Source of the DNA: CAZFYZ01 sp964523735
GTDB taxonomy: Bacteria; Armatimonadota; UBA5829
Length of the DNA: 10,280 nt
Direction: 5' to 3'
Assembly: GCA_964523735.1 (NCBI GenBank)
Contig: CAZFYZ010000123.1
Location: 1-10,280, forward strand
Made by a program: the position numbers and the translations under genes
The notes under the pieces: generated by a model
What the model was told of the DNA's origin: nothing
Databases searched by the model: none
What the model saw: only the letters and a program-made list of their open reading frames with translations
Part shown: in pieces, positions 4,967-10,280 of the stretch
Numbering within the stretch: the stretch's first letter is position 1
Layout of the letters: the number at the start of each line of letters is the position of its first letter

Positions 4967-6913
4967 CTAGTCGACTCTCGTGAACCTCAGCGCCCCGATC
5001 TCCATCCGCATCCCACCAGAGTTCTCGTTTCGGCCAACGAGCTTGATCATCACCGCGTTCGGGCCTTTCTTGAGGTTCAGCAAGCCAAGCTCGACGCCTC
5101 CGATGCGCTCAAGCTCTTTGGAATAGAGATCAACGGCATCGCCCGCCGGAGTATCGTGCGCATTGAGCTGGACTATCGCCCCGTCCGGCCCCTTCGCCAG
5201 ATCAGCGAAGACCCTGTAGTCACCCTCCTCAAGCATGTTGCATGCAAACGTGATGTAACCGCCATCCGCAGCGAAAACCACACGGCCCTCGCCATCCCGC
5301 CTGATGGTGGCGTTGGCTCCACCCATATCGTCCAGCAGCAGCTTGTTGCCCCTGAACGAAACGCTATCGTGCTTGGCGACCGCCAGCATCTCAGGCGACG
5401 GCATATCTGCCGCGCCCATAGGTTTCGCATCGGCATAGAGATAGCTCACACCGCAGTAGTCGTTGACGTATCTGTTCCCCTCAGCGTCGTGCTCGATCGC
5501 GTGGTGGATGCTCTTGTCGAATCGGTAGGCATCCGAGATCATCAGCCGGTAACCGCCCGTCCGTCCAAGCGGCATACTGTAGCCAAGGCATCCGCTCAGC
5601 GGCAGCGAGTCCTGCATGATCCATCGCCCCGGCACGTCGTACCACCCTCCGTTGAAGAAGTCCTCCGAGCCGGTGCCGTGAATCTGTAGCTTCCCGTCGA
5701 CAATCGTCTGGTCGTCACCCTCAAAGAACCCCATGTTGTAGGGGTCGCCCTGTGCCTGGAGCACGCTGCCAACCACCTTGCCTCTGCCTGTCGCCTCGAT
5801 AAACGTGAACGGCTTCCCCTCGATCGTCGGCTTCTCTCTGCGCCAGACAGCGTAGAACTTGCCTTCGTTCCCGCGGCGAGGGATATCACTAGTCAAGACC
5901 TCGGCGTAGAGCGCAACAGGCAACCCCGACTGCCTCGTCGAGACGACCTCGATCTTCGCCGACTTGTCGTAGGGCATCGGGAAGTAGCAGTAGTTCGCGC
6001 CGCCGTTTGTGCCGATCAAGAGCGACCTTGTCGCCGGCTCTCCCCAGGCGTATCCGAAGAAGTCCCCTACGGGGCAGACCCACGAGCCACCCCTCTCGCC
6101 GTCCCACGTGACCCGCAGCAGCAGCCCTCGATCATCGCCAGCAAACACCTCCGCCGGCGTCATCCGCAGCCCGACAATCCGCCCCGGCTTCCTCGACTCG
6201 AACAGCACCGCGGCCTTGCCCGGCCTGACGGTCACGGACTTGCCTGCGGTCTTGACTCGCGAACCAGGAGGAGCCGTGAATCGGCTCGCGTCGGCTCCCG
6301 TTGCGTTGAACACCTCGCCTATCTTCCTGACCTGGGCCGTGTATTCGGCACTTGGCTTGGGCTCGAACGTCTTGATAGCGGACCCCTCGGCGAAGGTCGC
6401 GTAGTTGATCTGGTAGAAGTAGAATCCACCCCTCACAACCACCTTGCAGGACTTCGCGTAGGCGATCGGCGCGTAGGAGTAGTACCCGCCGATCCTCCGC
6501 CCCGCCAGAGGAGCGAGGAACGGATAGTTCGTGCCGGTGAACATATCCCTGAACTTGATCGAGATGCGAGGCGAGGCCTCACCATCCAGGTAGAAGTCCA
6601 CTATGTCATCATTGGGAGTGGCGGTCCAGATCCTGGTAATCATTCCCGGTCCGTCCATCTCGGCCACTACCTTGCCCTCGGGAGTCTCCCGCAGGAACGA
6701 GTAAGTCCCCGAAAAGCCGTCATCATTCCCGCCGGTGCGATCGTAACTCGAGAATGATCCAACCCGGACCTCCTGCGCGATGTCGGCAAGAAGATCTAAC
6801 CGGCAGAAAGCATCCAGGCCGATCGCTTGCGCGTCAGCAGCCTTGGCTGCCGAGCAGGCGGCGCCGGAGATGCAGATGAGCACCAGACACATCAAGTACG
6901 AACCGAAACTCAC
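4967..6913 (-). CDS. Secreted GH172 (DUF2961) family protein with duplicated jelly-roll module
   Basis: This is a 648-residue protein. The GTG at 6913 is chosen because GGGAGG lies six bases upstream; the longer ATG frame lacks a ribosome site, and an ATG at 6892 would shorten the signal peptide. Residues 1-25 are a signal peptide (hydrophobic YLMCLVLICISGA, then AAKA before the likely cut). DUF2961 signatures are SSYDRTGGNDDGF (55-67), GPGMITRIW (88-96), EGDDQTIVDG (398-407) and GTGSEDFF (413-420), with candidate catalytic E398 and E417. Between GPG and EGDD there are about 150 more residues than in the GH172 at 2971-4662, because the strand set around 107-173 recurs at 264-340 (DGERGGSWVCPVGDFF against DGRDVPGVEAPLGDFF in the neighbour). 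Residues about 545-645 resemble a carbohydrate-binding beta-sandwich. It should act in the periplasm or outside the cell. A divergent promoter region is shared with the oxidoreductase gene at 7053. Confidence 0.87.
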   Translation of the reverse strand: MSFGSYLMCLVLICISGAACSAAKAADAQAIGLDAFCRLDLLADIAQEVRVGSFSSYDRTGGNDDGFSGTYSFLRETPEGKVVAEMDGPGMITRIWTATPNDDIVDFYLDGEASPRISIKFRDMFTGTNYPFLAPLAGRRIGGYYSYAPIAYAKSCKVVVRGGFYFYQINYATFAEGSAIKTFEPKPSAEYTAQVRKIGEVFNATGADASRFTAPPGSRVKTAGKSVTVRPGKAAVLFESRKPGRIVGLRMTPAEVFAGDDRGLLLRVTWDGERGGSWVCPVGDFFGYAWGEPATRSLLIGTNGGANYCYFPMPYDKSAKIEVVSTRQSGLPVALYAEVLTSDIPRRGNEGKFYAVWRREKPTIEGKPFTFIEATGRGKVVGSVLQAQGDPYNMGFFEGDDQTIVDGKLQIHGTGSEDFFNGGWYDVPGRWIMQDSLPLSGCLGYSMPLGRTGGYRLMISDAYRFDKSIHHAIEHDAEGNRYVNDYCGVSYLYADAKPMGAADMPSPEMLAVAKHDSVSFRGNKLLLDDMGGANATIRRDGEGRVVFAADGGYITFACNMLEEGDYRVFADLAKGPDGAIVQLNAHDTPAGDAVDLYSKELERIGGVELGLLNLKKGPNAVMIKLVGRNENSGGMRMEIGALRFTRVD

Positions 6914-6945
6914 GTTAATCCTCCCGCCCGAACATGGGCTGCTAT

Positions 6946-6954
6946 ATGATAGCA
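6946..6954 (-). promoter_or_regulatory. Extended -10 promoter of the secreted GH172 gene
   Basis: The minus strand reads TGCTATCAT, an extended -10 with hexamer TATCAT at 6946-6951. Transcription would start near 6939, leaving a leader of about 26 bases with the GGGAGG site (6920-6925) before the GTG start. The -35 region is weak. The hexamer overlaps the small palindrome GCTATATGATAGC (6941-6953, arms GCTAT/ATAGC), a plausible but unproven operator. Confidence 0.5.
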
Positions 6955-6960
6955 CGACGC

Positions 6961-6989
6961 TTGCAGCGAGGGTGATACTGCTCTACAAT
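6961..6989 (+). promoter_or_regulatory. Sigma70-type promoter of the oxidoreductase gene
   Basis: TTGCAG (6961-6966), a 17-base spacer and TACAAT (6984-6989) give a good promoter reading right, with a start near 6996 and a leader of about 57 bases. GAGG at 7041-7044 is the ribosome site for the ATG at 7053. The -35 element is only six bases from the extended -10 of the divergent GH172 promoter, so the two polymerase sites overlap and are likely to be regulated together. Confidence 0.6.
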
Positions 6990-7052
6990 GGTAACGACAA
7001 GTGGTGCCCGGGCACCCGTCTCTAACATAGCTCTCATAGTGAGGTAGGAATC

Positions 7053-8147
7053 ATGGGCAAGTCGGCCGAGCTGCGGGTCGGAATCATAGGAGTCGGCGGT
7101 ATCGCGGAGGGCAAGCACCTTCCGGCTCTGGCGAAGATCGATAGCGTAAAGATGGTCGCGTTCTGCGACCTGATCGAAGAACGCGCGTCAAGAAACGCCG
7201 CCAAATACGGCATAGATGGCGCCAAAGTCTATACGGACTATCGCAAGATGCTGGACGCGGGCGGGCTTGACGTCGTTCATATCTGCACCCCCAACATCAG
7301 CCATTCAGAGATAACTGTCGCCGCGCTCGAATCAGGCTGCCACGTCATGTGCGAGAAGCCGATGGCCAAGACCGCCGAAGGCGCCAGAGCAATGGTCGCT
7401 GCGGCCAAGCGGACGGGCAAGAAGCTCACCATAGGCTACCAGAACCGCTTCCGCACGGACTCCCGCTACCTCAAGGCATACTGTGAGCAGGGCCTGCTGG
7501 GCGACATCTACTTCGCAAAGGCCCACGCCCTGCGCCGGCGCGCGGTTCCGACCTGGGGCGTATTTCTCGATGAGGAAGCTCAGGGAGGCGGCCCGCTGAT
7601 CGACATCGGCACCCACTCGCTCGATCTGACCCTCTGGATGATGAACAACTACGAGCCCGATTACGCTGTCGGCACAACCTATCACAAGCTCGGCTGCCGC
7701 GAGAACTGCTCGAACCCGTGGGGCGCGTGGGACCCGAGGAAGTTCACTGTGGAGGACTCAGCGTTCGGCTTCGTCCGTTTCAAGAACGGCGCAACGGTCT
7801 TCTTGGAGACAAGTTGGGCGCTGAACATCCGCCAGAGCGCTGAGGCGATCTGCACGCTCTGCGGCACCGAGGCCGGGGCGGACATGTGGGACGGTCTTCA
7901 CATCAATGGTGAGCGTTTCGGCCGCCTCTACGTCGAAAAGGCACAGCTCGAGCCCGGCAGCGTCGCATTCTACAGCGGCCAAGGTGAGAGAGACATGGAC
8001 GTCGAGGCCCAGATGTGGATAGACGCCGTCCTCGAGGACAAGAACCCCGTCGTCCTGCCCGAGCAGGCCCTCTGCGTCACCGAGATCCTCGAGGCCATCT
8101 ACACCTCCAACAAGACCCACCAGCCGGTATACTTCGAGAAGAAGTAG
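7053..8147 (+). CDS. Gfo/Idh/MocA family NAD(P)-dependent oxidoreductase
   Basis: This is a 364-residue protein, close to the usual length for the family. The N-terminal Rossmann fold is plain: VGIIGVGGIA (9-18) for the dinucleotide phosphate loop, then ICTPNISH (77-84) and CEKPMA (100-105), where the Lys of EKP is the conserved catalytic lysine. The C-terminal sheet domain holds GGGPLIDIGTHSLDL (178-192), with the conserved Asp and His (D184, H188) lining the active site. Family members oxidise or reduce hydroxyls of sugars, inositols or sugar acids in the cytoplasm. The substrate cannot be assigned. No signal peptide is present. It is divergent from the secreted GH172 gene with shared control sequence, which suggests that it processes a sugar released by the GH172 proteins; that link is inference. 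Transcription ends at the strong terminator 29 bases past the stop. Confidence 0.93.
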   Translation: MGKSAELRVGIIGVGGIAEGKHLPALAKIDSVKMVAFCDLIEERASRNAAKYGIDGAKVYTDYRKMLDAGGLDVVHICTPNISHSEITVAALESGCHVMCEKPMAKTAEGARAMVAAAKRTGKKLTIGYQNRFRTDSRYLKAYCEQGLLGDIYFAKAHALRRRAVPTWGVFLDEEAQGGGPLIDIGTHSLDLTLWMMNNYEPDYAVGTTYHKLGCRENCSNPWGAWDPRKFTVEDSAFGFVRFKNGATVFLETSWALNIRQSAEAICTLCGTEAGADMWDGLHINGERFGRLYVEKAQLEPGSVAFYSGQGERDMDVEAQMWIDAVLEDKNPVVLPEQALCVTEILEAIYTSNKTHQPVYFEKK

Positions 8148-8175
8148 GGCTGTTTTCTGGATCGGACATCAAAGG

Positions 8176-8210
8176 AGAATCCCCGAGGCTCGTGCCACGG
8201 GGATTCTTGT
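8176..8210 (+). terminator. Rho-independent terminator of the oxidoreductase gene
   Basis: AGAATCCCCG (8176-8185) pairs perfectly with CGGGGATTCT (8198-8207), with an inner GGC/GCC pairing in the 12-base loop. A T-rich tail (TTGTTCCTTT) follows. It lies 29 bases after the stop at 8147, so the gene starting at 8277 probably needs its own promoter. Confidence 0.85.
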
Positions 8211-8212
8211 TC

Positions 8213-8244
8213 CTTTCGCGTTTTCGCACTTTCGCGTTTTCGCG
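8213..8244. repeat. 16-bp tandem repeat, two units
   Basis: CTTTCGCGTTTTCGCA (8213-8228) is followed directly by CTTTCGCGTTTTCGCG (8229-8244), 15 of 16 bases identical. The unit is itself built of TTTCGC half-units, and a degenerate TTTTGGCG continues after it. It occupies the space between the terminator and the start of the gene at 8277. Confidence 0.8.
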
Positions 8245-8276
8245 ATTTTGGCGAGCACGTCAGAGGTCGACGGATA

Positions 8277-8930
8277 ATGCAATGGCGCGAGCAATGGGCA
8301 GGGAAAGTCAATTCACCCGATGAGTTCGTCGAGTTCGTCAACTCCGTCGGGTGCTGCACGAGCCTGCCTGTGCGCGGCTTCCCGGACTTCCCTAGCCAGG
8401 ATGAGGCTCTTGGCCCCGACGCGCCGGGCACCTGGTTCTGGAAAGACGACCTGCACATCGAGAGGCGCATCTACTACACACGCGTCTTCGGAGGTCAGCC
8501 GGGGTTTCTGTCATTCGAGATGCTCCCGGTCCTGGTTGCGACCAACGGAGCGGTGATCGACGAACTGCGCTTCAACGGCCTGCTCCAGCCCGAGACGGAG
8601 CTAATCTACGAGACAGTCGACACGAACGGCCCCATCGGCACCAAAGAGCTCAAGCGATTGCTTCCCTCCGGTGCCGCTCAAGCCGCCAGCCGTGTCCTGA
8701 TCGAGCTGGACCGCAAGTTCGTCGTGACCAAAACCGGCCTCACCGGCCGCACCCGCCACACCTACAGCTATATCTGGGACACCACCGAACGCTGGATCCC
8801 TGAGCAGCTCGCAGCCGCTGACAGGCTGGGACGCAAGCAGGCTGTGACCGCGCTGCGCGAGCATCTATCGGCCTTCAACATCGCGCCAGACTCGAGGTTC
8901 TACGCCAAGGTCCTTGGCTGGGAGGGCTAG
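8277..8930 (+). CDS. AlkZ-related winged-helix protein
   Basis: This is a 217-residue soluble protein with no signal peptide. The ATG at 8277 follows AGAGG (8262-8266) at ten bases, a modest ribosome site; no better start is seen. The layout matches small AlkZ-related proteins as I remember them: an N-terminal SPDEFVEFVNSVG helix (13-25), a TWFWKDDL motif (52-59), RRIYYTRVFGGQPGFLS (63-79), and a winged-helix segment from about 105 with a GPIGTKELKRLL helix (118-129) and an RVLIELDRKFVVTKTG wing (139-154). AlkZ/YcaQ enzymes unhook DNA interstrand crosslinks and excise alkylated bases; their glutamine-containing catalytic motif is not evident here, so glycosylase activity should not be assumed. 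It lies behind the terminator and tandem repeat, and its stop overlaps that of the convergent gene at 8927. Confidence 0.6.
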   Translation: MQWREQWAGKVNSPDEFVEFVNSVGCCTSLPVRGFPDFPSQDEALGPDAPGTWFWKDDLHIERRIYYTRVFGGQPGFLSFEMLPVLVATNGAVIDELRFNGLLQPETELIYETVDTNGPIGTKELKRLLPSGAAQAASRVLIELDRKFVVTKTGLTGRTRHTYSYIWDTTERWIPEQLAAADRLGRKQAVTALREHLSAFNIAPDSRFYAKVLGWEG

Positions 8931-10021
8931 CGGGCGATGCGGAACCCGACGGTGGCCCAGCGGCCAGCCGGGTCGCAGCCACTGGCGCGGTGAGCGCAGC
9001 GGAAGTAGTCGGGATTGTGCCAGCCACCGCCGCGGGCGACCCGAAGGCTGTTTGTCTTATCGAATGGACTACTGCTGCCGGGGTATGATTTGAACCAGTC
9101 CTGGCACCACTCCCACACGTTTCCAGCCATGTCCTGCAGACCGTAAGGGCTTGCCCCGCTCGGGTAACTGCCTACGGGGGCAGTCTGACACCTCTGGTAT
9201 CCTCCACCCGCCGGGTTGGTGTCGTAGTAGTCGTTGCACTTCTCAACGTCCCAGGTGTTCCCCCAAGGATACACGTTCGGGTAGCTGCCGGTCCAACGCG
9301 CTGCCTTTTCCCACTGGGCCTCGGTCGGCAGATGACCGCCCGCCCAGTTGCAAAAAGCCTCGGCCTCGTGATACGTCACGCCGACCACCGGATGGTTATC
9401 TGTTTGGGTGAACGGTTGGCCTCCCCACCAGTCCTGATTCGCAGCCCAGTAATCAGGCTCTGTGCGGCTGTTGTCCGCTCGCCAGTTCCAGCCGTCCGTT
9501 GACCAATAGGCCGGGTTTGAGTAGCCGCCGGCGTTCATGAACTGTCGGTACTCCCCGCGCGTCACCTCACACTTGCCTATCCAGTAGCCGGAGAGATAGA
9601 CGGAGTGTTGGGGCAACTCGTTGGAGTAGCCGTAAGCTGCGTCATCCCCTACCCCGGAGTTGCCCATCAGGAAACTCCCGGCGGGGATGTAGATCATGTC
9701 ACTCTTGGTCGGTCCCATCAGCGCGGTACTCGGACCGCTCACAGTAAGCACGGATCCGTCCCAGTCGCCCGTGAGCACGAGGAAGTCACCCACCGAAGCC
9801 GCGGGCCCGCTCACGGTGACCTCCGCGCGGCCATCACCTATCTTCAGCGGGGACTCACTGGTGACACGACCCCAAACCTTGATCGGGTTCGGCGGCTGAG
9901 GAGAGTTCCCGAGGTCAGATATACGCACACCGTACACCGCCCACGCGGTGCCACCGAACACAATCACGCACAAAGCGACAAGCACAAGCACGGCTAATGA
10001 TCTTGAGAACACCTCCCACAC
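8927..10021 (-). CDS. Exported SUMF1/FGE-sulfatase domain protein lacking FGE catalytic cysteines
   Basis: This is a 364-residue protein from a GTG at 10021. A GTG at 10012, with AAGGGG eight bases upstream, is an equally good start. Residues about 7-29 are a signal peptide or anchor (LAVLVLVALCVIVFGGTAWA). Residues about 47-98 form a small beta-barrel, OB-like segment (VWGRVTSESPLKIGDG, DFLVLTGDWDG). The SUMF domain spans 109-363: MIYIPAGSFLMG, HPVVGVTYHEAEAFCNWAGG, HLPTEAQWEKAAR (230-242), YPWGN (251-255), MAGNVWEWCQDWF (298-310), VARGGGWHN (328-336) and VGFRIAR. Formylglycine-generating enzyme needs two cysteines between the RGG motif and the Arg-Cys-Ala stretch; here that span reads WHNPDYFRCAHR, with no such pair, so sulfatase activation is unlikely. 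Ligand binding in the C-type-lectin-like fold is a fair alternative. No sulfatase gene is present in the window. Confidence 0.88.
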   Translation of the reverse strand: MWEVFSRSLAVLVLVALCVIVFGGTAWAVYGVRISDLGNSPQPPNPIKVWGRVTSESPLKIGDGRAEVTVSGPAASVGDFLVLTGDWDGSVLTVSGPSTALMGPTKSDMIYIPAGSFLMGNSGVGDDAAYGYSNELPQHSVYLSGYWIGKCEVTRGEYRQFMNAGGYSNPAYWSTDGWNWRADNSRTEPDYWAANQDWWGGQPFTQTDNHPVVGVTYHEAEAFCNWAGGHLPTEAQWEKAARWTGSYPNVYPWGNTWDVEKCNDYYDTNPAGGGYQRCQTAPVGSYPSGASPYGLQDMAGNVWEWCQDWFKSYPGSSSPFDKTNSLRVARGGGWHNPDYFRCAHRASGCDPAGRWATVGFRIAR

Positions 10022-10106
10022 CCCTTCCCCACCACTGATCCTGCGCAGATTTGCGTGGACAGTACCTGCAGGCGACGCAGCCCAGACACTTCACGGCCTC
10101 AATTTC

Positions 10107-10115
10107 ATTATACCA
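10107..10115 (-). promoter_or_regulatory. Extended -10 promoter of the SUMF-domain gene
   Basis: The minus strand reads TGGTATAAT, a perfect TATAAT hexamer (10107-10112) with the extended TG. Transcription would start near 10100, giving a leader of about 79 bases before the start at 10021. The -35 region is weak. The rest of the leader (10022-10100) shows no clear RNA structure. Confidence 0.6.
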
Positions 10116-10172
10116 TGTGTAGCGGGCGGGCGACTTCTGGGGGATACTGGGGGTAACAGCACTCTTGCCCAC

Positions 10173-10242
10173 AGTCATTTCGAACGCAGTGAGAAATCTG
10201 CTTTTCGGCATCTGCCAAGAGCCCCGCAAAAGCAGATTTCTT
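10173..10242 (+). repeat. Interspersed palindromic repeat, copy 3 (complete)
   Basis: The copy starts GTCATTTCGAACGCAGTGAG (10174-10193) and contains a perfect 14-base inverted repeat, AGAAATCTGCTTTT (10192-10205) and AAAAGCAGATTTCT (10228-10241), around a 22-base loop. It matches the inverted copy at 1-65 through the head and the start of the loop (GGC), while the loop itself differs. This suggests selection or duplication of the arms. It is intergenic and non-coding. Confidence 0.85.
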
Positions 10243-10270
10243 GTATGATTGGGCTTGTCTGTCTGATAAT
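10241..10270 (+). promoter_or_regulatory. Possible promoter leading out of the window
   Basis: TTGTAT (10241-10246), an 18-base spacer and GATAAT (10265-10270) could serve a plus-strand gene to the right. The -35 overlaps the end of the interspersed repeat. No gene is visible in the remaining bases, so support is weak. Confidence 0.25.
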
Positions 10271-10280
10271 GTGGCGGGGC

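Noticed and set aside
4877..5689. 270-codon open frame on the plus strand
   Set aside because: Nearly all of it overlaps the secreted GH172 gene in antisense, and no motif is recognisable.
1..10280. CRISPR array, tRNA, rRNA, phage or transposase genes
   Set aside because: I looked for regularly spaced repeats, cloverleaf-like elements and recombinase motifs and saw none; the repeated elements here are isolated palindromes and one two-unit tandem repeat.

Overview
The window looks like a scaffold from a GC-rich, uncultured bacterium. It has a 10-base N run inside ruvC, long family expansions of secreted DUF2961/GH172, Gfo/Idh/MocA and PQQ-propeller proteins, and copies of a short 'GTCATTTCGAA' type interspersed repeat. 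This gene content recalls Armatimonadota, Planctomycetota and similar polysaccharide-degrading lineages. That placement is a guess from content and was not tested.

Layout. Positions 1-270 hold a copy of the interspersed repeat, a clear rho-independent terminator for a gene left of the window, and a 135-bp segment in which the ruvC promoter/start region is duplicated around a large imperfect inverted repeat. ruvC (271-665, +) follows, apparently leaderless, with its middle lost in the assembly gap. It converges on a three-gene minus-strand block: a secreted GH172 protein (4967-6913), a second GH172 without a signal peptide (2971-4662) and an exported metallophosphoesterase/beta-propeller fusion (794-2896). 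The last two look like one operon behind a near-consensus TTGACA-17-TACCAT promoter. The secreted GH172 gene shares a 139-bp divergent control region with a Gfo/Idh/MocA oxidoreductase (7053-8147, +), which ends in a strong terminator. Then come a small AlkZ-related winged-helix protein (8277-8930, +) and a convergent exported SUMF-domain protein (8927-10021, -), whose stop codons overlap in a shared CTAG. The right edge carries another full copy of the interspersed repeat.

How the genes may work together. Two furanoside-type GH172 proteins, a sugar-type NAD(P)-dependent dehydrogenase and an exported phosphoesterase suggest a small carbohydrate-utilisation locus. GH172 members characterised elsewhere cleave alpha-D-fructofuranosyl or D-arabinofuranosyl linkages. 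The substrate here cannot be read from sequence, and no transporter or regulator is visible. ruvC, the AlkZ-related gene and the SUMF gene look like unrelated neighbours.

No tRNA, rRNA, CRISPR array, transposase or phage gene was seen. The most unusual items are the internally duplicated module in the longer GH172, the pseudopilin-like tail on the shorter one, the SUMF domain lacking the formylglycine-generating cysteines, and the duplicated promoter/inverted-repeat element before ruvC.
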